From: Nematostella vectensis
Lineage: Eukaryota > Cnidaria > Anthozoa > Actiniaria > Edwardsiidae
Length of the DNA: 64,000 nt
Direction: 5' to 3'
NCBI RefSeq assembly: GCF_932526225.1
Contig: NC_064046.1
Coordinates: forward strand, 15,265,408-15,329,407
Positions within the stretch are counted from its first letter, which is position 1, and the number at the start of each line of letters is the position of its first letter. Below the pieces are notes generated by a model, which saw only the letters and a program-made list of their open reading frames with translations, ran no database searches and was not told the origin of the DNA. The translations under genes and the position numbers were made by a program. Shown piece after piece: positions 37,401 through 47,700 of the stretch.

Positions 37401-40400
37401 GTCAAGTGCCCGCAACGAAAGACTAACGTGGCATTGCTGAAGGGAATTGCAATGAAAATTACTTTTAATACTATTGGTATCGTAAACTATCCCAAGCAAA
37501 GTCACCATCGGGCTGGAGGTTACATTCGGGAAAAGCTTCAGGGTTACATTCGGGAATTTGTTTTACGAGTGTAACCTCCAAAAGGTTACAATCGATAGTT
37601 TTTTTTTTTTTCGAATGTAAATTCCAAAAAGTAACATTAGGAAAAATAAAACAGTATACTCGGAAAAAAAGGTATATCAATCTATCGAGCGCTATGCTCT
37701 TTGTTAGAATCTACTTAATCAAGTTATTCAAGGAATCTAGTTAGTTCTTGTGTGCATAAAATATGTACAGGATCCTGAACAAAGCATGAGCACATCAAAG
37801 ATGCTGAGAGTACATAAAAATGTCCCTATACCTTCTTTTTATGTCATGACAAACCAAGAACAGTATAATTAAGTATCGATATTTAAAAAAAAAAATAAAG
37901 AAAAAAAAATAGGCTATCAGCGGGAATCGAACCCAGGTCGCTGCGTTAGTAGTCAAGTGCCCGCAACGAAAGACTAACGTGGCATTGCTGAAGGGAATTG
38001 CAATGAAAATTACTTTTAATACTATTGGTATAGTAAACTATCCCAAGCAAAGTCACCATCGGGCTGGAGGTTACATTCGGGAAAAGCTTCAGGGTTACAT
38101 TCGGGAATTTGTTTTACGAGTGTAACCTCCAAAAGGTTACAATCGATAGTTTTTTTTTTTCGAATGTAAATTCCAATAAGTAACATTAGGAAAAATAAAA
38201 CAGTATACTCGGAAAAAAAGGTATATCAATCTATCGAGCGCTATGCTCTTTGTTAGAATCTACTTAATCAAGTTATTCAAGGAATCTAGTTAATTCTTGT
38301 GTGCATAAAATATGTACAGGATCCTGAACAAAGCATGAGCACATCAAAGATGCTGAGAGTACATAAAAATGTCCCTATACCTTCTTTTTATGTCATGACA
38401 AACCAAGAACAGTATAATTAAGTATCGATATTTAAAAAAAAAAATAAAGAAAAAAAAATAGGCTATCAGCGGGAATCGAACCCAGGTCGCTGCGTTAGTA
38501 GTCAAGTGCCCGCAACGAAAGACTAACGTGGCATTGCTGAAGGGAATTGCAATGAAAATTACTTTTAATACTATTGGTATCGTAAACTATCCCAAGCAAA
38601 GTCACCACCGGGCTGGAGGTTACATTCGGGAAAAGCTTCAGGGTTACATTCGAGAATTTGTTTTACGAGTGTAACCTCCAAAATGTTACAGTCGATAATT
38701 TTTTCCTGAATGTAAATTCCAAAAAGTAACATTAGGAAAAATAAAACAGTATACTCGGAAAAAAAGGTATATCAATCTATCGAGCGCTATGCTCTATGTT
38801 AGAATCTACTTAATCAATTTATCCAAGGACTCTAGTTAATTCTTGTGTGCATAAAATATGTACAGGATCCTGAACAAAGCATGAGCACATCAAAGATGCT
38901 GAGAGTACATAAAAATGTCCCTATACCTTCTTTTTATGTCATGACACACCAAGAACAGTATAATTAAGTATCGATATTTAAAAAAAAAATAAAGAAAAAA
39001 AAATAGGCTATCAGCGAGAAGCGAAGCCGGGTCGCTGCGTTAGTAGTCAAGTGCCCGCAACGAAAGACTAACGTGGCATTGCTGAAGGGAATTGTAATGA
39101 AAATTACTTTCAATACTATTGGTATCGTAAACTTTCCCCAGCAAAGTCACCATCGGACTGGAGGTGACATTCGGGGAAAGCTTCAGGGTTACATTCGGGA
39201 ATTTGTTTTACGAGTGTAACCTCCAAACGGTTACAATCGATAATTTTTTTTTCCGAATGTAAATTCCAAAAAGTAACATTAGGAAAAATAAAACAGTATA
39301 CTCGGAAAAAAAGGTATATCAATCTATCGAGCGCTATGCTCTATGTTAGAATCTACTTAATCAAGTTATTCAAGGAATCTAGTTAGTTCTTGTGTGCATA
39401 AAATATGTACAGGATCCTGAACAAAGCATGAGCACATCAAAGATGCTGAGAGTACATAAAATTGTCAGTATACATTCTTTTTATGTCATGACACACCCAG
39501 AAAAGTATAATTAAGTATCGATATTTAAAAAAAAAAATAAAGAAAAAAATAGGCTATCAGCGGGAATCGAACCCGGGTCGCTGCGTTAGTAGTCAAGTGC
39601 CCGCAACGAAAGACTAACGTGGCATTGCTGAAGGGAATTTTAATGAAAATTACTTTTAATACTATTGGTATCGTAAACTATCCCAAGCAAAGTCACCATC
39701 GGACTGGAGGTTACATTCGGGAAAAGCTTCAGGGTTACATTCGGGAATTGTTTTTACGAGTGTAACCTCCAAAAGGTTACAATCGATAATTTTTTTTTCG
39801 AATGTAAATTCCAAAAAGTAACATTAGGAAAAATAAAACAGTATACTCGGAAAAAAAGGTATATCAATCTATCAAGCGCTATGCTCTATGTTAGAATCTA
39901 CTTAATCAAGTTATCCAAGGAATCTAGTTAGTTCTTGTGTTCATAAAATATGTACAGGATCCTGAACAAAGCATGAGCACATCAAAGATGCTAAGAGTAC
40001 ATAAAAATGTCCCTATACCTTCTTTTTATGTCATGACACACCAAGAACAGTATAATTAAGTATCGATATTTAAAAAAAAAATAAAGAAAAAAAAATAGGC
40101 TATCAGCGAGAAGCGAAGCCGGGTCGCTGCGTTAGTAGTCAAGTGCCCGCAACGAAAGACTAACGTGGCATTGCTGAAGGGAATTGTAATGAAAATTACT
40201 TTCAATACTATTGGTATCGTAAACTTTCCCCAGCAAAGTCACCATCGGACTGGAGGTGACATTCGGGGAAAGCTTCAGGGTTACATTCGGGAATTTGTTT
40301 TACGAGTGTAACCTCCAAACGGTTACAATCGATAATTTTTTTTTTCCTAATGTAAATTCCAAAAAGTAACATTAGGAAAAATAAAACAGTATACTCGGAA

Positions 40401-41050
40401 AAAAAGGTATATCAATCTATCGAGCGCTATGCTCTATCTTAGAATCTACTTAATCAAGTTATCCAAGGAATCTAGTTAGTTCTTGTGTGCATAAAATATG
40501 TACAGGATCCTGAACAAAGCATGAGCACATCAAAGACGCTGAGAGTACATAAAAATGTCCCTATACCTTCTTTTTATGTCATGACACACCAAGAACAGTA
40601 TTATTAAGTATCGATATTTAAAAAAAAAAATAAAGAAAAAAAATAGGCTATCTGCGGGAATCGAACCCAGGTCGCTGCGTTAGTAGTCAAGTGCCCGCAA
40701 CGAAAGACTAACGTGGCATTGCTGAAGGGAATTGCAATGAAAATTACTTTTAATACTATTGGTATCGTAAACTATCCCAAGCAAAGTCACCATCGGGCTG
40801 GAGGTTACATTCGGGAAAAGCTTCAGGGTTACATTCGGGAATTTGTTTTACGAGTGTAACCTCCAAACGGTTACAATCGATAATTTTTTTTCCGAATGTA
40901 AATTCCAAAAAGTAACATTAGGAAAAATAAAACAGTATACTCGGAAAAAAAGGTATATCAATCTATCGAGCGCTATGCTCTATCTTAGAATCTACTTAAT
41001 CAAGTTATCCAAGGAATCTAGTTAGTTCTTGTGTGCATAAAATATGTACA
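34488..41050. repeat. Run of full-length monomers without a strict HOR
   Basis: Thirteen consecutive landmarks at 545-551 bp (34488 to 41051) with no short monomer. Local duplications are visible. Adjacent monomers at 34488 and 35034 are nearly identical. Four neighbours at 36673, 37219, 37770 and 38319 share the GGGCTGG and CCCAGG variants. The pair at 35581 and 36127 recurs at 39412 and 39957 (offset 3,831), sharing ATTGTCAGTATACATTC. Confidence 0.8.
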
Positions 41051-41284
41051 GGATCCTGAACAAAGCATGAGCACATCAAAGATGCTGAGAGTACATCAAA
41101 ATGTCCCTATACCTTCTTTTTATGTCATGACACACCAAGAACAGTATAATTAAGTATCGATATTTAAAAAAAAAATTAAGAAAAAAAAAATAGGCTATCA
41201 GCGGGAATCGAACCCGGGTCGCTGCGTTAGTAGTCAAGTACAATATGAGAAAATAATATCGTCCACATATACATAAGTTTGTTT

Positions 41285-41367
41285 AGTACTTCATATATGA
41301 CCCTATTAACCCACTATCTCCCTAATCCTAAATGAAGTACTAACCTTGGGGTCATATATGACGTACT
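41285..41367. repeat. Hairpin near the left end of the insertion
   Basis: Arms AGTACTTCATATATGACCC (41285-41303) and GGGTCATATATGACGTACT (41349-41367) are inverted repeats with one mismatch around a 45 bp loop. There is no matching sequence at the right end of the insertion, so this is not a terminal inverted repeat of the whole element. Copy at 50346-50428. Confidence 0.7.
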
Positions 41368-41728
41368 GTTGGGACATGGGGATATTGATGATCTTCAGCA
41401 TGCAAATACTGGCTTAGAAAGGCAGCGTGAGCCAATAACTGGTTGCCTAGGAACTACCGTAAAAGCTCTAGTAAGGTCGCGCTGCTTTTATCCCAGGTTC
41501 GGCTTGACCTCTCTATGGGTCCCCAGAAATGTCCTCATGCCATATATTTCTTGGGCCATACATCTACACACATTATTTAAGTTATTTAAAATATCCCGCT
41601 GCTCTGAGAGTATTGTGATAAAACACCTGTTTGTAATATTTATCTGGTGTGGAATAAAGCGTTTTAAGAAAGTTTCGACTATAGTATATTTAATGCCTTG
41701 GCCCGTTACAACTGGGGGAAGCGGTAGT
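41368..41728. other. Unrecognised sequence in the insertion
   Basis: About 360 bp of mixed-composition DNA that repeats nowhere else in the window except in the second copy (50429-50789). An open frame of 135 codons crosses it but starts at TTG, runs into the minisatellite and resembles nothing I recognise. A decayed exon or retroelement fragment is possible. Confidence 0.4.
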
Positions 41729-41985
41729 GGAAATGCCGTGATTCTAAAGTGTACTGGGAAATGCCGTATTTCTTAGATGTTCTTCGAAATGCCATGTTCT
41801 AAGGTGTACTGGGGGAAATGCCGTGTTTCTTAGATGTCCTTGGAAATACCGTGTTTCTTAGATGTTCTTGGAAATGCCGTGTTTCTTAGATGTTTTTGGA
41901 AATGCCGTGTCCCTAAGACGTACTGGGAAATGCCGTGTTTCTATGGTGTACTGGGAAATGCCGTGTTTCTAGATGTTACGGGAGC
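41729..41985. repeat. 27-29 bp minisatellite, about 9 copies
   Basis: Tandem variants of GGAAATGCCGTGTTTCTTAG followed by ATGTTCTT or GTGTACT endings. Copies diverge by several substitutions. The same minisatellite occurs at 44391-44565. Confidence 0.85.
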
Positions 41986-42170
41986 ATTTTCACTGTTTTT
42001 TTTTCTTAGCCGTTTTATAGTGCAACTAAAAGCGATGTATAGCAATATCATCCTCATTTGAAGGAGTAGAGAGTAGAGAAGGCTGTTGTCATCGAGATAG
42101 GCGTGCAGAAAATCATGCACATGCCGCTCAATATTTGGTAAAAATTTTGAAAAGCCATATAAAAAACTCA
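41986..42170. repeat. Repeated segment P, first copy
   Basis: This segment, starting near TTACGGGAGCATTTTCACTG and ending at AAAAGCCATATAAAAAACTC, recurs at 44566-44749 with high similarity, and its last 35 bp recur again at 43708-43742. It makes the ends of the insertion partly redundant. Confidence 0.8.
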
Positions 42171-42185
42171 TTTTTCATATATTAC

Positions 42186-42690
42186 ATGTAATTCTTTCAG
42201 TTCTTCTATAGCAATATGGAATAAAGTACAAATCTAAGTATCGAGAATAGCATAGCATATTATAGTTAAAGAGGGCAAATAAAGGTAAATGAGGGCTACG
42301 TGTAGGCACAGGTATGGGTGTACTTATAGATGCAATTCTTTCAATCATTCTATAGCAATCTGGCATGAAGTACATATCTGAGCATCGAGCATAGCATATC
42401 ATAGCTAAAGAGGGCAAATGGAGGTAAAGAAAGGCTACGTGTAGGAACAGGTATGGGTGTACTTATAGATTCAATTCTTTCAGTCATTCTATAGCAATCT
42501 GGCATTAAGTACATACCTAAGCATCGAGCATAGCATATCATAGCTAAAGAGGGCAGATAAAGGTAAATGAAGGCTACGTGTAGGCACAAGTACGGGTGTA
42601 CTTATAGATGCAATTCTTCCAGTCTTTCTATGTCAATCTGACATGAAGTTCACATCTAGGCATCGAGCATAGCATGTCATAGCTAAAGAG
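42186..42690. repeat. 139 bp tandem repeat, 4 copies, array 1
   Basis: CTATAGCAAT-type landmarks at 42206, 42350, 42489 and 42628 give periods of 144, 139 and 139. Each unit contains a GCATCGAGCATAGCATATCA segment and a GTGTACTTATAGATGCAATT segment. The order and unit lengths (144, 139, 139) are the same as in array 2, so the two arrays are copies of one parental array. Confidence 0.88.
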
Positions 42691-42696
42691 GTGGAA

Positions 42697-43707
42697 GGTG
42701 TGTTGAAGATAACCCCTATTTATAATCATGGGTTGGACTGTATTGTCTTTTAGTTTTATGCACAGGCAGCCACACTTGATAAAGATTAGAAATAAACTCA
42801 TGCCATGTATAATATTTTATATAAATAAGCAATGTTTCCATCCTGTTCCTCGCTCAGTGTATTGGCCCTGACCTTCAGGCTATGCCTTGAAATCTCTAAT
42901 CGTCACTTTTCAAACTCATTAATTATTCATGCATGCATTAGCCAATGAGTGGAGAGGATATGGGTCACATGCATGGGTCTTGATACCCAATGAAAACCCG
43001 GATGAACATCACTAATGATTTGGATATGTGATCCAACCCACTTGTGAAGTTCATCTGGGTTCCCATTGGATATCAAGATCCATACATGTAACCCAAATAG
43101 AACAATAACATCAATGACAATTTTATTTATCTTAATTTTAAACACACAATTGGTCAATTGGTTAAATCAAGGAAACCAAATCAAGCCTAGAAAACAGCAG
43201 GTAGTCATACCTTTTTTCGTTCACAATTATGGTAACATCACAATTTGAACATGAATGATGCAGAGTGTAAAATTGAACTTAAGCCTTTGTCTACTTTATT
43301 ACACTCCGACTCTAAACTCTAAATATTGACCGTTTCTTCCTTCTCAGAAACTTTACTTTCTGGCCTTAAAAGATTGGAAACTTTGCTAACCTGTACTCCT
43401 GTACATTTTAGACTTTGGGATGCTGGCTTTAACCAATGTCTTTTCGTCCTCTCCGCACTTGGGAGAACGAAAACGGTTGGCTGCTAAACCTTCGGCCATA
43501 GCTCAAGCTTCTCTGGCCGAATGAATGATCTTGCGTCGCATAACAAATAACAAAATGTACTTATTGTATTTCCTTTGAGAAAAAGCAGGTTGTGATTGGA
43601 CACAAACTTCTCGCCATTGTTTGGTCAATAGTTTGAAAAGCACTTTTGCGTTCCGTTCATGCCGCCTTTTACAATTTGTGCAAAATTGCGATTACATCGT
43701 GACTTTA
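42697..43707. other. 1.0 kb core of the insertion
   Basis: It interrupts the repeated P / 139 bp / minisatellite structure: at GAGGTGGA (about 42,696) the first copy switches to unrelated DNA, whereas the second copy (44,390) continues into the minisatellite. The core ends where the P tail resumes at about 43,708. It holds a long inverted repeat (42961-43095) but no recognisable gene. It may itself be an inserted element. Confidence 0.6.
42961..43095. repeat. Imperfect inverted repeat, about 50 bp arms
   Basis: The left arm from TGGGTCACATGCATGGGTCT (42961 to about 43010) pairs with the right arm ending GATCCATACATGTAACCCA (about 43047-43095), with several mismatches and a spacer of about 36 bp. 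It has the form of a small foldback or MITE relic, or of a strong hairpin. Copy at 52022-52156. Confidence 0.7.
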
Positions 43708-43742
43708 TTCGGTAAAAACTTTGAAAAGCCATATAAAAAACT

Positions 43743-43863
43743 TGTGCTTCGTGTTTCATCAGGGATTCCAAACACCCTCGACACGATAAAAGCACTCGGC
43801 CGCAGACGGCCTCGTCCTTTCATCTCTCTCGGTGTTTGGAATCCCCAATGAAACACTCGCACT
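43743..43863. mobile_element. About 120 bp foldback element with an empty-site counterpart
   Basis: Inverted arms of about 33 bp (43744-43776 and 43831-43863) share GGATTCCAAACACC and its complement. A nested hairpin GGCCG-CAGA-CGGCC lies in the centre. The flanks (AAAAAACT before, CGTTTTTCATATATTAC after) match the contiguous sequence at 42161-42183 (AAAAAACTCATTTTTCATAT), which lacks the element. That is an empty site. ACT may be a 3 bp target duplication; the ends are uncertain by a few bases. Confidence 0.75.
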
Positions 43864-43874
43864 CGTTTTTCATA

Positions 43875-44390
43875 TATTACATGTAATTCTTTCAGTTCTT
43901 CTATAGCAATATGGAATCAAGTACAAATCTAAGTATCGAGAATAGCATAGCATATTATAGTTAAAGAGGGCAAATGAAGGTGAATGAGGGCTAAGTGTAG
44001 GCACTGGTACGGGTGTACTTATAGATGCTATTCTTTCAGTTCTTCTATAGCCATCTGGCATGAAGAACACACCTAAGCATCGAGCATAGCATATCATAGC
44101 TAAAGAGGGCAAATGAAGGTAAATGAGGGCTACGTGTAGGCACAAGTATGGGTGTACTTATAGATGCAATTCTTTCAGTCATTCTATAGCAATCTGGCAT
44201 GAAGTACATACCTAAGCATCGAGCATAGCATATCATAGCTAAAGAGGGCAAATGGAGGTAAAGAAGGGCTACGTGTAGGAACAGGTATGGGTGTACTTAT
44301 AGATGCAATGCTTCCAGTCTTTCAATGTCAATCTGACATGAAGTACACATCTAGGCATCGAGCATAGCATATCATAGCAAAAGAGGTGGA
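43875..44390. repeat. 139 bp tandem repeat, 4 copies, array 2
   Basis: Landmarks at 43901, 44045, 44184 and 44323 (periods 144, 139, 139) repeat the pattern of array 1. The preceding 20 bp match the bases before array 1. Confidence 0.88.
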
Positions 44391-44565
44391 TGTTCTTGGA
44401 AATGCCGTGTTTCTTAGATGTTTTTGGAAATGCAGTGTTCCTAAGATGTACTGGGAAATGCCGTGTTTCTTGGATGTTCTAGGAAATGCCGTGTTTTTAC
44501 AGTAGGATTTTCTTGGAAATACCGTGTTTCTATGGTGTACTGGGAAATGCCGTGTTTATAGATGT
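44391..44565. repeat. 27-29 bp minisatellite, about 6 copies
   Basis: Second block of the GGAAATGCCGTGTTTCTTAG minisatellite, following the second 139 bp array directly. One unit is extended by a few bases (ACAGTAGGATTTTCTT ending). Confidence 0.82.
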
Positions 44566-44749
44566 TACGGGAGCATCTTCACTGTTTTTTTTTCTTAGAC
44601 GTTTTATAGTGCAACTGAAAGCGATGTATAGCAATATCATCCTCATTTAGAGGAGTAGAGAGTAGAGAAGGCTGTTGTCATTGAGGCGTGCAGAGAATCA
44701 TGCACATGCCGCTCAATATTTGGTAAAAACTTTGAAAAGCCATATACAT
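44566..44749. repeat. Repeated segment P, second copy at the right end
   Basis: Close copy of 41986-42170 that stops at GCCATATACA, where satellite resumes at TATTTAAAA. It therefore defines the right end of the insertion. Confidence 0.8.
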
Positions 44750-47700
44750 TATTTAAAAAAAAAATTAAGAAAAAAAAATAGGCTATCAGCGGGAATCGAA
44801 CCCGGGTCGCTGCGTTAGTAGTCAAGTGCCCGCAACGAAAGGCTACAAGGCATTGCTGAAGGGAATTTTAATGAAAATTACTTTTAATACTATTGGTATC
44901 GTAAACTATCCCAAGCAAAGTCACCATCGGACTAGAGGTTACATTCGGGAAAAGCTTCAGGGTTACATTCGGGAATTTGTTTTACGAGTGTAACCTCCAA
45001 AAGGTTACAATCGATAACTTTTTTTCCGAATGTAAATTCCAAAAAGTAACATTAGGAAAAATAAAACAGTATACTCGGAAAAAAAGGTATATCAATCTAT
45101 CGAGCGCTATGCTCTATGTTAGAATCTACTTAATCAAGTTATCCAAGGAATCTAGTTAGTTCTTGTGTGCATAAAATATGTACAGGATCCTGAACAAAGC
45201 ATGAGCACATCAAAGATGCTGAGAGTACATAAAAATGTCCCTATACCTTCTTTTTATGTCATGACACACCAAGAACAGTATAATTAAGTATCGATATTTA
45301 AAAAAAAAAATAAAGAAAAAAAAATAGGCTATCAGCGGGAATCGAACCCAGGTCGCTGCGTTAGTAGTCAAGTGCCCGCAACGAAAGACTAACGTGGCAT
45401 TGCTGAAGGGAATTGTAATGAAAATTACTTTTAATACTATTGGTATCGTAAATTATCCCAAGCAAAGTCACCATCGGACTGGAGGTTACATTCGGGAAAA
45501 GCTTCAGGGTTACATTCGGGAATTTGTTTTACGAGTGTAACCTCCAAAAGGTTACAATCGATAATTTTTTATCCGAATGTAAATTCCAAAAAGTAACATT
45601 AGGAAAAATAAAACAGTATACTCGGAAAAAAAGGTATATCAATCTATCGAGCGCTATGCTCTATCTTAGAATCTACTTAATCAAGTTATTCAAGGAATCT
45701 AGTTAGTTCTTGTGTGCATAAAATATGTACAGGATCCTGAACAAAGCATGAGCACATCAAAGATGCTGAGAGTACATAAAAATGTCAGTATACCTTCTTT
45801 TTATGTCATGACACACCAAGAACAGTATAATTAAGTATCGATATTAAAAAAAAAATTAAAGAAAAAAAAATAGGCTATCAGAGGGAATCGAACCAGGGTC
45901 GCTGCGTTAGTAGTCAAGTGCCCGCAACGAAAGACTAACGTGGCATTGCTGAAAGGAATTGTAATGAAAATTACTTTTAATACTATTGGTATCGTAAACT
46001 ATCCCAAGCAAAGTCACCATCGGACTGGAGGTTACATTCGGGAAAAGCTTCAGGGTTACATTCGGGAATTTGTTTTACGAGTGTAACCTCCAAAAGGTTA
46101 CAATCGATAATTTTTTTTCCGAATGTAAATTCCAAAAAATAACATTAGGAAAAATAAAACAGTATACTCGGAAAAAAAGGTATATCAATCTATCGAGCGC
46201 TATGCTCTATGTTAAAATCTACTTAATCAAGTTATTCAAGGAATCTAGTTAGTTCTTGTGTGCATAAAATATGTACAGGATCCTGAACAAAGCATGAGCA
46301 CATCAAAGATGCTGAGAGTACATAAAAATGTCAGTATACCTTCTTTTTATGTCATGACACACCAAGAACAGTATAATTAAGTATCGATATTAAAAAAAAA
46401 AAAAATAAAGAAAAAAAAATAGGCTATCAGCGGGAATCGAACCCGGGTAGCTGCGTTAGTAGTCAAGTGCCCGCAACGAAAGACTAACGTGGCATTGCTG
46501 AAAGGAATTGTAATGAAAATTACTTTTAATACTATTGGTATCGTGAACTATCCCAAGCAAAGTCACCATCGGACTGGAGGTTACATTCGGGAAAAGCTTC
46601 AGGGTTACATTCGGGAATTTGTTTTACGAGTGTAACCTCCAAAAAGTTACAATAGATAATTTTTTTTACGAATGTAAATTCCAAAAAGTAACATTAGGAA
46701 GAATAAAACAGTATACTCGGAAAAAAAAGGTATATCAACCTATCGAGCGCTATGCTCTATGTTAGAATCTACTTAATCAAGTTATCCAAGGAATCTAGTT
46801 AGTTCTTGTGTGCATAAAATATGTACAGGATCCTGAACAAAGCATGAGCACATCAAAGATGCTGAGAGTACATAAAAATGTCCCTATACCTTCTTTTTAT
46901 GTCATGACACAACAAGAACAGTATAATTAAGTATCGATATTTAAAAAAAAAATAAAGAAAAAAAAAAATAGGCTATCAGCGGGAATCGAACCCAGGTCGC
47001 TGCGTTAGTAGTCAAGTGCCCGCAACGAAAGACTAACGTGGCATTGCTGAGGGGAATTGCAATGAAAATTACTTTTAATACTATTGGTATCGTAAACTTT
47101 CCCAAGCAAAGTCACCATCGGACTGGAGGTTACATTCGGGGAAAGCTTCAGGGTTACATTCGGGAATTTGTTTTACGAGTGTAACCTCCAAAAGGTTACA
47201 ATCGATAATTTTTTTTTTCCGAATGTAAATTCCAAAAAGTAACATTAGGAAAAATAAAACAGTATACTCGGAAAAAAAGGTATATCAATCTATCGAGCTC
47301 TATGCTCTATGTTAGAATCTACTTAATCAAGACATCCAAGGAATCTAGTTAGTTCTTGTGTGCATAAAATATGTACAGGATCCTGAACAAAGCATGAGCA
47401 CATCAAAGATGCTGAGAGTACATAAAAATGTCCCTATACCTTCTTTTTATGTCATGACACACCAAGAACAGTAAAATTAAGTATCGATATTTAAAAAAAA
47501 TAAAGAAAAAAAATAGGCTATCAGCGGGAATCGAACCCGGGTCGCTGCGTTAGTAGTCAAGTGCCAGCAACGAAAGACTAACGTGGCATTGCTGAAGGGA
47601 ATTGTAATGAAAATTACTTTTAATACTATTGGTATCGTAAACTATCCCAAGCAAAGTCACCATCGGACTGGAGGTTACATTCGGGAAAAGCTTCAGGGTT

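Larger units (their letters stand above)
1..41239. repeat. Satellite array, block 1 (547 bp monomer)
   Basis: Head-to-tail array of one AT-rich monomer. The GGATCC (or TGATCC) landmark recurs at 117, 664, 1210, 1757, 2111, 2659, 3209, 3753 and so on to 41051, 82 landmarks in this block. Most intervals are 543-552 bp, a class of short intervals is 350-354 bp, and a few are odd (515, 463, 271). Monomers are very similar, differing by scattered substitutions and by A-tract length. All are in the same orientation. No gene is visible. The array runs off the left edge of the window mid-monomer. Array context suggests heterochromatin, but the chromosomal location cannot be seen from here. Confidence 0.97.
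41240..44749. mobile_element. 3,510 bp composite insertion in the satellite, copy 1
   Basis: Non-satellite DNA that interrupts a monomer. The satellite bases just before it (41161-41239) are repeated just after it (44750-44827), including an AATTAAG variant specific to that monomer, so a 78-79 bp direct repeat flanks the insertion. Inside, in order, are a short hairpin, an unrecognised 360 bp, a 27-29 bp minisatellite, a 195 bp segment, four 139 bp repeats, a 1.0 kb core with a long inverted repeat, a foldback element, four more 139 bp repeats, a second minisatellite and a second copy of the 195 bp segment. No transposase, reverse transcriptase or other protein is recognisable. The organisation resembles non-autonomous elements carrying internal tandem repeats (Helitron-like or similar), but I see no diagnostic ends. 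It could also be a captured genomic fragment. Confidence 0.75.

Noticed and set aside
41369-41776. 135-codon open frame in the insertion (also at 50430)
   Set aside because: It has a TTG start, enters the minisatellite at its end and has no recognisable motif. An old exon fragment is possible but cannot be supported.
42175-42589. Minus-strand frames over the 139 bp arrays
   Set aside because: They are artefacts of the tandem repeat. Because 139 is not a multiple of three, successive units are read in different frames.
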